Assembly: GCF_032586155.1 (NCBI RefSeq)
Contig: NZ_JAWHTC010000002.1
Span: forward strand, 868,001 to 932,000
DNA length: 64,000 nt
Direction of reading: 5' to 3'
DNA from: JAWHTC01 sp032586155
Lineage (GTDB): Bacteria; Pseudomonadota; Alphaproteobacteria; Rhodobacterales; Rhodobacteraceae
The notes beneath the pieces are model-generated. The model made no database searches. It was not told the DNA's origin and saw only the letters and a program-made list of their open reading frames with translations. Position numbers and translations under genes: made by a program. Of this stretch, positions 1 through 10,176 are shown piece by piece; positions within the stretch are counted from its first letter, which is position 1; the number at the start of each line of letters is the position of its first letter.

Positions 1-657
1 CTCTCAAGTTTCCAGTTTTGCGATAAATCTGAGCAACCTTCGTGCAACCCAGAGAATGGGTACCGTACGAGCTTGGCTCCAGTCTAATGGAAGAGACCCA
101 TCTCAAACAAGCCGCGCATACTGTCTCGTCGAAATATGAAGCCGTTGGTAAACCGCTCCGGCCAAAGATGCTCGGATCCAATCATCAACGGCCCCTCCAT
201 TCAGCGAAACAGAGCGTTCCCTATAACCTCTGCGATCTCGAACCTCACGGGCCTTTGCGTTTTGGTTTGCATGATCGACGCTCGCTCTTTGACCGGCCCG
301 GTAGGGCTGACAAAAGCCTAAGCCTAGCAATGCTAGATAGAAGGAGGAGGCGATCCAAGACAGGTTGATGCAGACCCCCCGCTCCCTCGACCTAGGGTGC
401 TCCGATAGGAGCCCACCATTAAGTCGGAATCCTGCTGACACTTCATTGTCGATGAGCAGGGTTCAGGATTCGAACCTCTGAACCGCGCGCGGTCTACAGA
501 TATCGATATGGGCAACCGATAGTTTGCAAAATATATTATTTAATAACAACAATGTATTACGTGAGCATATCGGGCCCTCTTCTGGCACCAATACAACCTA
601 AAACGACTCAAAAACGTCGAGAAAAATTAACGATTTCTTCACCAAACTGGCAGCACT
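1..657. other. AT-richer region without recognisable gene
   Basis: I see no gene here that I can support. The open frames in this stretch (about 42-368 plus and 103-441 minus) have no recognisable domain, overlap one another on opposite strands and lack good ribosome sites. Base composition is visibly richer in A and T than the neighbouring genes, most strongly at 523-560. On the minus strand 457-481 forms a short inverted repeat around a TTCGAAT loop that resembles a tRNA T-arm, but no full tRNA can be folded around it. The stretch may be the worn edge of a past insertion; that is inference. Confidence 0.5.
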
Positions 658-1431
658 ATGAACGCCATGTCGCAGCGCCCCGAATTCGCCGAAGGCCCGT
701 TACCTCTTTTCGACACGGACGAGGTCCAGCTCGTCCCGGCGCTGCCAAATGGTCGGCTTCCCTCCTATATCGCCGATCACCGCAAACGCCTGCGCGACCG
801 CTTTCTCTCGGGCGGCGCGCAGGCGCTTCCCGATTACGAATTATTGGAGCTTGTCCTTTTCCGCGCCATCCCCCGCCGCGATGTCAAACCCCTGGCGCAC
901 GAGCTGTTGGAAACATTCGGGGATTTCAACGGCGTCATGGCCGCCTCCACCGCTCGTCTGCACGAGGTCAAGGGCGTAGGCGAAGCCGTGATCTGTGAGT
1001 TAAAAGTCGTCGAAGCCGCCGCCCAGCGACTGGCACGATCCCGCGTGATGCAGCGCCACGTTGTTTCGTCCTGGGACGCGCTGCTCGACTATTGCCACAC
1101 CACCATGGCCCATCGCGAAACCGAACAGTTCCGCGTACTCTACCTCGACCGCAAGAACGTTCTGATCGCCGACGAGGAACAGGCCCGCGGCACCGTAGAT
1201 CACGCCCCGGTCTACCCCCGCGAGGTGGTCAAACGTGCTCTCGAGATTAATGCCAGTGCTTTGATTCTCGTGCATAATCACCCCTCAGGTGATCCGACGC
1301 CCAGCCCTGAAGACATTGCCATGACCACCAAGGTTCGGGACGCCGCGCAGGCACTTGGCATCACCCTGCATGATCACCTGATCGTCGGCAAATCGGATGA
1401 ATTGAGCTTCCGCTCCAAAGGCCTGCTCTAG
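658..1431 (+). CDS. radC: RadC family JAMM/MPN+ protein
   Basis: A 257-residue RadC family protein. The C-terminal half carries the JAMM metal-binding motif HNHPSGDPTPSPED at residues 206-219, the signature of this zinc metalloprotein fold; a helix-hairpin-helix like segment (VKGVGEA) lies near residue 105. The historical name implies DNA repair, but the family's true biochemical role is unsettled, so only the fold is certain. Length is slightly above the usual 220-230 because of an N-terminal extension. ATG at 658 is followed by a second ATG three codons on, and neither has a strong ribosome site, so the start may be 658 or 667. It is followed by a convergent minus-strand gene. Confidence 0.9.
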   Translation: MNAMSQRPEFAEGPLPLFDTDEVQLVPALPNGRLPSYIADHRKRLRDRFLSGGAQALPDYELLELVLFRAIPRRDVKPLAHELLETFGDFNGVMAASTARLHEVKGVGEAVICELKVVEAAAQRLARSRVMQRHVVSSWDALLDYCHTTMAHRETEQFRVLYLDRKNVLIADEEQARGTVDHAPVYPREVVKRALEINASALILVHNHPSGDPTPSPEDIAMTTKVRDAAQALGITLHDHLIVGKSDELSFRSKGLL

Positions 1432-1489
1432 CCCGCTCTTCCGCCTTATCAGCAACCTTGCGAGGCAGGCCGTCAGGACTGGTCGGCCC

Positions 1490-3049
1490 TCACTTGACCC
1501 AGACTTCGACCCGCCGGTTCACCTGCCGCCCCCATGCGCTGTCATCGCAGGCCATCGGCATCGCCTCGCCATAGCCGGTGGTGGTAATCTCGACCTGATC
1601 CAGGTTGGCAGTCTCCGCAGCAACCACCACCGCATCCCGCACCGCCCTGGCGCGCCGCTCCGAGATCGTCCGATTGCCCTTGGCCGGCCCTTGACCATCG
1701 CTGAATCCGACAAACACCAAGGTCCGCCCATCATATCGCCCCGCCTCCAAGGCATGGGCCAACTGCTCGACGTTCGAGCGCGATTGCGCATCCAGCTTGA
1801 CCGACCCCGTCTCGAACCGGAACGAGGTGGTCAGCCGTTTCATATCCCCCAAACGGCCTAGCATTTCCTTGAGATCACCCAGCGATATTTCGTCCCCCGC
1901 ACCACTGATCGCATTGGCCAGCCGATTGCCCTGGGCCTCGACGGCAATCTCTTCGGGCTGCTGATCAACGAACCCCGCTCGCCGGATCACGATCTGCGCC
2001 CGCGGCGAGCGCGTATAGGCCAGGAACTCGCGCGCCAGCTTGGGCAGACGCCGGGCCGGCAGGTAAAGAAACATGGGCGCGGTCAGCGGATAATCTTCGG
2101 TCTTGATCGTGCGCCGCGCCGCCGACAGGGAAAACCCGCAGCTTCCGGTTAGCACCAGCACCTGCCCATTACCGCGCGCCGCATGACTAACCAACCCGAT
2201 GCCGAACGGGTCGGCTGCAACCGCCCGGGCAAGTGCTGCATCACTGTCATGGCGGATGGCGTCAGCCGCCAACTGCCCCTTGACCGGTCGCAACAAGCGG
2301 TCTTCGACGGCCTGCCCCAACCCCGACTTGGCATCCCGCAAATGCAGGCTAATCGGGGCGTCCGGCCCGCCCAGCGCGCGCCAGTTGCCGATTTCGCCGG
2401 TAAAAACGCGCGCCAGATCCGAAATCGACAGGCGTCGCACCGGATTGTCAGGCGCCACGACCGCCACCAGCGCATCCAGTGCCAGAACCCGCGCCCGCCC
2501 CCGTGCCGTCAGATCACCAAGGCCGGCCTCGCGACCATGCTGCCGTTCTTCCCGGCGGATCTCGCGCAGCGCCATGGCCATGTCGGCCTCGTCGGCCAGA
2601 AGATCGGCAAAACCCTCGTCAGTATTGGTCAGATGAAATCGGAAGCGGCCCTTTTCACGCCCCGACTCACGATCACGCAACCGATAGAGAACCACGTCCT
2701 CGTCAGGCTCAGACTCGGCCAGAAACCCTTGGCGCAGGGCAAACCCCTGGATCAGCGCGGGCATCAAAAGCTCACCAATGGTAGCCGCTCCGGATATGTC
2801 GACTTCGGCCACGAAGTCAGTCAGCGACGGGCAGCCCGGCCCCTCGCAACGCACGCCCGATCCGTCGACTGTCAACTCGCCATAGATGGTATCGACACGG
2901 TAAAACTCCCCATCAAAGCCCAGCAGGTTGCCGCCGATCTCGACCGCTCCATCGCGCGAGGTCAGCGTCACATCCTGGGCATAAACGGCAAGACACATGC
3001 CAAAAAAGGAAAGTGCGGCGAAAACCGCCGCACGCACCATTGGTTTCAA
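1490..3049 (-). CDS. Secreted phosphate-binding-like / OmpA fusion protein
   Basis: A 519-residue envelope protein. Residues 1-24 form a signal peptide with cleavage predicted after VYA. A middle region of roughly residues 80-370 resembles a PstS-type periplasmic substrate-binding domain (segments like DLARVFTGEIGNW are typical of the family). Residues 410-519 are an OmpA C-terminal peptidoglycan-binding domain, with the GFSDGQG...N...SERRARAV pattern. The expected role is a periplasmic protein anchored to peptidoglycan that binds a small ligand or a partner; the ligand cannot be read from sequence. It lies just downstream of the secreted protein at 3070-4146 on the same strand (20 bp gap), so the two may be cotranscribed. 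Confidence 0.75.
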   Translation of the reverse strand: MKPMVRAAVFAALSFFGMCLAVYAQDVTLTSRDGAVEIGGNLLGFDGEFYRVDTIYGELTVDGSGVRCEGPGCPSLTDFVAEVDISGAATIGELLMPALIQGFALRQGFLAESEPDEDVVLYRLRDRESGREKGRFRFHLTNTDEGFADLLADEADMAMALREIRREERQHGREAGLGDLTARGRARVLALDALVAVVAPDNPVRRLSISDLARVFTGEIGNWRALGGPDAPISLHLRDAKSGLGQAVEDRLLRPVKGQLAADAIRHDSDAALARAVAADPFGIGLVSHAARGNGQVLVLTGSCGFSLSAARRTIKTEDYPLTAPMFLYLPARRLPKLAREFLAYTRSPRAQIVIRRAGFVDQQPEEIAVEAQGNRLANAISGAGDEISLGDLKEMLGRLGDMKRLTTSFRFETGSVKLDAQSRSNVEQLAHALEAGRYDGRTLVFVGFSDGQGPAKGNRTISERRARAVRDAVVVAAETANLDQVEITTTGYGEAMPMACDDSAWGRQVNRRVEVWVK

Positions 3050-3069
3050 CCTCGGTAACCCCGCGTGGA

Positions 3070-4146
3070 CTAGTTGGCCGCCACTTTCAGGTCATTGACG
3101 AGGTTTTTCAACACCAGAAAGTCACCCACGGCGTCGCAGTCTGGCATGGTCAGGTCCAGAACCTGCACTTTCGGCGCACCGCCCTTGGAGACTTGCAGCG
3201 ATTGCGCCTCGATCTCGAGGCCGCAATTGGCGTTGGTCACTTCGATTTCCACGCTCAGGGCAACGTCGCCCGATTGCTCGGATTGGCCCGAAGGAAAAGT
3301 ATAAACCTGCGCCATCGCGCCGTTGCTAACTGCGGGATTGCCCAGCAGGGTCATAAATCCACCGCTGCCAATGGCAGCATCGGCAACTTCACCCTTGGCA
3401 TTGGCCCAGATGTGACCACTGTCGTTGTATTCCGCGCCGAACTCCAATGCATGAAGCGCGACACTGGAAACAAAGCTGGATTGCACAACTGCCCGATCAA
3501 AAAGATCCATCGAGGTCATGTTCACGTTTGCCACTGCCCCTTCTCCGTTCGAAAAGGACGCGATGAAGACCGCCGTGGTCGCCAGTGCCGGAACCTCCAG
3601 GCTCAGCTTGCCTGCTGCGTCGGTGGTATCGGTGAACATCATACCGTTGTGGTGCATGGTCACGCGCTCGTTTGGCATACACGGTGCATTGAGGCTCAGC
3701 TTGACCAATGCGCCAGCCATTTCCGTTCCACCCATCGCCATCTCGCATTGATCGGCGAATTTCGGTTCTTCGCGCGGCGCGCTTGAGGCGGACGGGTTGG
3801 CAGGGGCCTTGTCCGTCAGGCTGACTGAAACCGGCTTGGTCACCGATCGTTCGGTTGCCACTGGCGCATCGACCTGCGGCAAGACCTGGTTTTCACCGGT
3901 TGGCATTGCAGGTTTTTTCAGCAACTCGGTATCTGCTGCAGTTAGCTCGACTTCCGAGATTTGCGATGGAGTCGTCAGACCGTTGACCCCTGGAGTTACA
4001 CTGGGTGCCATTCCGGCGGTTTGAATCTGTACCGTGGGGCGCATAGGCTGTTGTGATTGCCCGAATCCGCCTTGCATGAGGAACCCCGTGGCCAGGATAC
4101 AAGCCGCGGTTCCACCCATCATTACAATTCGCTTCTTGTCAGCCAT
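3070..4146 (-). CDS. Secreted or membrane-anchored protein of unknown function
   Basis: A 358-residue protein I cannot assign to a family. The N-terminus (MADKKRIVMMGGTAACILATGF) is a signal peptide or single membrane anchor. Residues about 30-120 are low-complexity and rich in Pro, Thr and Ser, a likely linker. The C-terminal part, roughly 130-358, is Ala/Val/Asn-rich with beta-type alternation and a few cysteines (for example DQCEMAM, NAPCMPNE, NANCGLE, MPDCDAV), suggesting an extracytoplasmic beta domain with disulfides. The ATG at 4146 has a GGAGG site 5 bases upstream and is preferred over an in-frame TTG four codons earlier. It lies behind secA but a terminator separates them. Some relatives are named translocase, probably only from that neighbourhood. 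Confidence 0.65.
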   Translation of the reverse strand: MADKKRIVMMGGTAACILATGFLMQGGFGQSQQPMRPTVQIQTAGMAPSVTPGVNGLTTPSQISEVELTAADTELLKKPAMPTGENQVLPQVDAPVATERSVTKPVSVSLTDKAPANPSASSAPREEPKFADQCEMAMGGTEMAGALVKLSLNAPCMPNERVTMHHNGMMFTDTTDAAGKLSLEVPALATTAVFIASFSNGEGAVANVNMTSMDLFDRAVVQSSFVSSVALHALEFGAEYNDSGHIWANAKGEVADAAIGSGGFMTLLGNPAVSNGAMAQVYTFPSGQSEQSGDVALSVEIEVTNANCGLEIEAQSLQVSKGGAPKVQVLDLTMPDCDAVGDFLVLKNLVNDLKVAAN

Positions 4147-4239
4147 TTCCGCCTCCAAAGGGGTATTGGTTCGCGGATACCTTGGTTGAAAAAAGCGGCA
4201 GGGGTATGACCCAGAGGGGGAGTCATTAAGACAGCAATA

Positions 4240-4265
4240 GGGCGGCAGAATGCCTTCTGCCGCCC
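4240..4265 (-). terminator. Hairpin terminator behind secA
   Basis: A perfect 11 bp stem (GGGCGGCAGAA with its complement) and a 4-base loop, 31 bases past the secA stop codon on the minus strand. The following T-run is short, so termination may be incomplete and some readthrough into the gene at 3070-4146 is possible. Confidence 0.7.
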
Positions 4266-4296
4266 GTTAATCAGGTTCGGATTGTGCAATTGGCGG

Positions 4297-6984
<2,688 letters not shown>

Positions 6985-7163
6985 ATTCTTGTCCGATCGG
7001 CTATTGACGTATTCGTGCTCGACATTTGCTTGCCCCCGTTCCGGGACCGCCATAAAACGGGCCTTCAGGGGCAGAATTGCCTTTGTCTTAAGGCGATGTA
7101 AGGGGCGGTAATGGCAGTGTCAACGCCACGCACCCCGGGCAACAGCAGCGAAGGAACCACTTG

Positions 7164-8018
7164 ATGTCAAAACGTCTCTCTTTCATGGCAGCGCCGCTTG
7201 TGGCCCTTGCCCTTTCGATGGCTCCCGCAGGGGCCGGTGAAGGCCCGGGTGCCGACAGTGTCGTGGCCACCGTCAACGGCACCGAAATCACCCTCGGACA
7301 CATGCTGTTAGTCCGCGCCGACCTGCCGCCGCAGTATCAGCAACTGCCCGATGACGTTCTGTTCGACGGCATCCTGTCGCAGCTGGTCTCGCAAACCCTG
7401 CTGGAACAATCGCTGAAAGGGGACGCTCCGCGCAATGTCCGCCTTGCACTGGCAAACGAGCGCCGCTCGCTTCTGGCTGCCGAAGCAATCTCCGTCGCAC
7501 TGTCCGACCGCATGACCGAAGAGGCGATCATGGCAGCCTATTCTGCGAAATACGAAGGCAGTCCGGGTAAAGAGTTTCACGCCTCCCATATTCTTGTCGA
7601 ATCCGAAAACGAAGCCAAAGCGCTGATCTCTCGGCTGGAGGGCGGTGCAGACTTCGCCACCTTGGCCAAGGAACACTCCACTGGGCCTTCCGGGCCGTCG
7701 GGTGGTGATTTGGGCTGGTTCGGTGTCACGCGGCGCATGGTTCCGGAATTTCAGGCCGCCGTCGACGTGATGGAAATTGGGTCGGTGTCTGCACCGGTTG
7801 AAACCGAATTCGGCTGGCACGTGATTATGCTAATCGAAACCCGGCTTGCCGAAGCGCCACCGCTGGAAGAAGTCCGCGGCGAGATCGAGGCCGACCTTCA
7901 GGCCGCGTTGATCGAAGAACATATCGCCACGCTTGAAACCACTGCCAAGATTGACCGCTCCGCCGAAAGCAGCTTTGATCCCGCCATTCTCAAAGACCTG
8001 TCCCTGCTGGAGAACTGA
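7164..8018 (+). CDS. Parvulin-type peptidyl-prolyl isomerase, periplasmic
   Basis: A 284-residue secreted PPIase of the SurA/PpiC/PrsA type, which helps envelope proteins fold. Residues 1-25 are a signal peptide ending near PAGAGE. A SurA-like N-terminal helical region follows, and the rotamase domain lies at roughly residues 130-230 with the typical pattern HASHILV, GADFATLAKEHSTGPS and GGDLGWF, closing with EFGWHVIML. ATG 7164 has an AAGGAA site 7 bases upstream and is preferred over the TTG immediately before it. It is 3 bases upstream of argJ, so the two are translationally linked; the pairing of a PPIase with argJ appears to be context rather than pathway. Confidence 0.88.
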   Translation: MSKRLSFMAAPLVALALSMAPAGAGEGPGADSVVATVNGTEITLGHMLLVRADLPPQYQQLPDDVLFDGILSQLVSQTLLEQSLKGDAPRNVRLALANERRSLLAAEAISVALSDRMTEEAIMAAYSAKYEGSPGKEFHASHILVESENEAKALISRLEGGADFATLAKEHSTGPSGPSGGDLGWFGVTRRMVPEFQAAVDVMEIGSVSAPVETEFGWHVIMLIETRLAEAPPLEEVRGEIEADLQAALIEEHIATLETTAKIDRSAESSFDPAILKDLSLLEN

Positions 8019-8021
8019 CCC

Positions 8022-9266
8022 TTGGCCAAGATCGAAAAACGCTCGCCGCTGGCGCCTGCCAGTTTCCCCGACCTGCCGGTTATCGGCGGCGTTAGCTTTG
8101 CCACGGTCGAGGCCGGGGTGCGTTACGCGGGCCGGACCGACGTGATGCTGGCCCGGCTTGTGCCCGGCACGGTGATGACCGGCGTTTTCACCCGGTCGAC
8201 CACGCGCTCGGCCGCCGTGCTGGATTGCGAGGCCAAGATCACTGAAGACTCGGATGCCGGGGCCGCCATTCTGGTCAACTCGGGCAATGCCAATGCCTTT
8301 ACCGGTGATGCGGGCGAGGCCTCGGTCAAGGCCGTCACACAAGCGGTTGCGCGGGAACTGGACCTGCCCGAGGCACGGATTTTCACCTCGTCTACCGGGG
8401 TAATCGGCGAGAAAATGGCGCATGATCGGATTACCGCCAAGATCGCGGATTTGAAATCGACCTTGTCGCCCGACGCCATCGAGGCTGCTGCCAACGCGAT
8501 CATGACCACCGACACCTTCCCCAAGGGCGCCACCCAAAGCGCTGATCTGGACGGGGTACCGGTGCGGATCGCGGGTTTCTGCAAGGGCTCGGGCATGATC
8601 GCACCGGACATGGCGACGATGCTGTCCTACATCTTTACCGATGCCGCCATATCACGCGAGGTCTTGCAACAGATCCTCTGGTTGGAAAACGCCAAGACTT
8701 TCAATTGTATCACCGTCGATGGCGATACCTCGACCTCGGACACCGTCCTTGTTGCCGCCACGGGGGTCGCCGATATGGACCCGATCACCGATTTTGCCGA
8801 CCCGCGCGTGAAATCTTTCCGCGAGGCGCTGCATGCGGTGATGCAGGACCTTGCCATTCAGATCGCCCGCGACGGTGAAGGCGCAACCAAGCTGATCAAG
8901 ATCACCGTGACCGGTGCCAACGCCAATGGCCCGGCTCATCGCGTGGCCATGTCAATTGCCAATTCTCCATTGGTCAAAACCGCCGCCGCTGGCGAGGACC
9001 CGAACTGGGGTCGCGTCGTCATGGCCGTTGGCAAATCCGGCGAACGGGCCGAACGTGATCGCCTAACCATCTGGTTCGGTGACATCCTCGTGGCCGAAAA
9101 GGGCTGGGTCGCGCCGTCCTACACCGAGGAGGCAGGCGCAGCATACATGAAGAACGACGAGATCGAAATCCGCGTCGACCTGGGCCTCGACAATGGCACA
9201 GCCACCGTCTGGACCTGCGACCTGACCCACGGTTATATCGAGATCAACGCCGATTACCGCTCCTGA
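8022..9266 (+). CDS. argJ: Glutamate N-acetyltransferase / N-acetylglutamate synthase
   Basis: A 414-residue ArgJ, which moves the acetyl group from N-acetylornithine to glutamate in the cyclic arginine pathway and, in bifunctional forms, also uses acetyl-CoA. The precursor cleaves itself at the Ala-Thr bond in KGSGMIAPDMATML (residues 188-201), giving Thr199 as the N-terminal nucleophile of the beta chain. The oxyanion-hole pattern TSSTG is present near residue 122. Translation begins with TTG at 8022, three bases after the parvulin stop, with GGAG inside the end of that gene as ribosome site. Whether it is mono- or bifunctional cannot be told from sequence alone. argG is elsewhere in the window at 33512. 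Confidence 0.96.
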   Translation: MAKIEKRSPLAPASFPDLPVIGGVSFATVEAGVRYAGRTDVMLARLVPGTVMTGVFTRSTTRSAAVLDCEAKITEDSDAGAAILVNSGNANAFTGDAGEASVKAVTQAVARELDLPEARIFTSSTGVIGEKMAHDRITAKIADLKSTLSPDAIEAAANAIMTTDTFPKGATQSADLDGVPVRIAGFCKGSGMIAPDMATMLSYIFTDAAISREVLQQILWLENAKTFNCITVDGDTSTSDTVLVAATGVADMDPITDFADPRVKSFREALHAVMQDLAIQIARDGEGATKLIKITVTGANANGPAHRVAMSIANSPLVKTAAAGEDPNWGRVVMAVGKSGERAERDRLTIWFGDILVAEKGWVAPSYTEEAGAAYMKNDEIEIRVDLGLDNGTATVWTCDLTHGYIEINADYRS

Positions 9267-9275
9267 TTCAGCTCC

Positions 9276-9316
9276 TTCATCTGACCAAGAATATCCCAGG
9301 GGTGTGGGGGTTGGCC
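9276..9316. repeat. Intergenic repeat, copy A
   Basis: Lies between argJ and mutT and matches the repeat at 15752-15792 over its length with a few changes: a TTCATCT/TTAATCT start, an AATA-CCC core and an identical GGGGTGTGGGGG block followed by GGCC. Its place directly after a stop codon is typical of short dispersed repeats in Rhodobacteraceae. It has no obvious hairpin-plus-T-run terminator structure. Confidence 0.6.
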
Positions 9317-9347
9317 CTCACTCCTACACACTCACAAAGGCGCACCA

Positions 9348-9746
9348 ATGAAAACCGTCCTCGTCTCCGCCGTTGCCCTGATCGACCGTGACGGCCGCGT
9401 GCTTCTGGCGCAGCGCCCCGAGGGCAAATCTATGGCCGGTCTGTGGGAGTTTCCGGGTGGCAAGGTCGAGGTCGGGGAAACCCCCGAACACGCGCTGATC
9501 CGTGAACTGGAAGAAGAGTTGGGCATCAACACCTGGGCCTCGTGCCTGGCACCGCTAACTTTCGCCTCGCACAGCTACAATGATTTCCATTTGCTGATGC
9601 CGCTTTTTGCCTGCCGCAAGTGGGAAGGGATCGCCAAACCCCGCGAAGGCCAGACCCTGAAATGGGTACGCCCAGTTGATCTGCGCGATTACCCGATGCC
9701 GCCAGCCGATATCCCACTCATACCGATTCTCCGCGATTGGCTGTGA
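9348..9746 (+). CDS. mutT: MutT family 8-oxo-dGTP pyrophosphatase
   Basis: A 132-residue Nudix hydrolase of the MutT type, which removes the mutagenic nucleotide 8-oxo-dGTP (to 8-oxo-dGMP) before DNA polymerase can use it. The Nudix box spans residues 37-60 (GG..VE.GET....IREL.EELGI) and the preceding LWEFPGGK is characteristic of MutT rather than of other Nudix groups. Length matches the family. It follows argJ by 81 bases that include a repeat, so it may or may not share that transcript. Substrate is assigned by family only. Confidence 0.85.
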   Translation: MKTVLVSAVALIDRDGRVLLAQRPEGKSMAGLWEFPGGKVEVGETPEHALIRELEEELGINTWASCLAPLTFASHSYNDFHLLMPLFACRKWEGIAKPREGQTLKWVRPVDLRDYPMPPADIPLIPILRDWL

Positions 9747-9882
9747 CTCTCAGAAACCTATCCCAACCAATCATACTTGTTGTGGCAAAATCTGCAGTTT
9801 GATCGATATGTTGTGTGCGTTTGTTATCTACACATGCATATTCACGCGAGTTTTCGATGATTTAACAAAATTTGTATGGCAT

Positions 9883-9897
9883 CTTGAACGTGTCAAG
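9883..9897. promoter_or_regulatory. Small inverted repeat before the 44-residue gene
   Basis: CTTGA and TCAAG arms separated by five bases, 6 bases upstream of the ribosome site of the small gene at 9916. A second short palindrome, ACAAAATTTGT, lies at 9865-9875. They could be an operator or a leader hairpin; nothing in the sequence decides it. Confidence 0.3.
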
Positions 9898-9915
9898 CCA
9901 TTGGGGAGGATTGGC

Positions 9916-10050
9916 ATGCTGCATACTATCATGATGGGATCGTGCGTTTCCGTGCAGGGGCTTTTCGTCAAGCTTCTGCCTGACGGACGCATGCAAGTCC
10001 GGGTCGGTGACCGGCTCTTTGTGGGCAAACCTGTGCGCGAAGCTGCCTGA
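9916..10050 (+). CDS. Small conserved-looking protein, 44 residues
   Basis: A 44-residue reading frame with a very strong ribosome site (GGGGAGGA, 5 bases before the ATG). The product starts MLHTIMMGSCVSVQG and ends with a short basic/hydrophobic part (VRVGDRLFVGKPV) that reads like two or three beta strands. The protein has one Cys, and its single stretch of moderate hydrophobicity is too short for a clear membrane helix. From memory, very similar small proteins with the MGSCVSVQG start occur in other Rhodobacteraceae, with unknown function. It stands alone between mutT and the infB terminator, with its own AT-rich 169 bp upstream region and a UUCG hairpin behind it. Confidence 0.75.
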   Translation: MLHTIMMGSCVSVQGLFVKLLPDGRMQVRVGDRLFVGKPVREAA

Positions 10051-10065
10051 CACAGCCTGGCAATA

Positions 10066-10081
10066 CTGGCCTTCGGGCCAG
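10066..10081 (+). terminator. UUCG-tetraloop hairpin after the small gene
   Basis: A perfect 6 bp stem CTGGCC/GGCCAG closed by a TTCG tetraloop, 15 bases past the stop codon of the 44-residue gene. No T-run follows, so it may protect the 3' end of the mRNA or act as a weak terminator. Confidence 0.45.
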
Positions 10082-10120
10082 AAAACCCGGTTCTGACCAG
10101 ACCGGTTCTGTGACCACAGA

Positions 10121-10150
10121 AAAAGGGGAGCCGCCTGTGCGACTCCCCTT
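10121..10150. terminator. Terminator behind infB
   Basis: Stem AAGGGGAG (10123-10130) with CTCCCCTT (10143-10150) and a 12-base loop. Read on the minus strand the stem is followed by TTTT, ending the rimP-nusA-ylxR-infB transcript; read on the plus strand it is followed by GCTTTTC, so it may also stop transcripts from the small gene. Confidence 0.8.
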
Positions 10151-10176
10151 GCTTTTCATTCGCTGATCGGCGCGGA

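Noticed and set aside
42..441. Open frames in the first 450 bases
   Set aside because: No ribosome site, no domain, mutually overlapping; region looks non-coding.
457..481. tRNA gene on the minus strand
   Set aside because: Only a T-arm-like loop fits; two of five T-stem pairs fail and no anticodon arm or CCA end is present.
10066..10110. CCGGTTCTG direct repeat as mobile element end
   Set aside because: Two short copies around a hairpin, with no target duplication or transposase.
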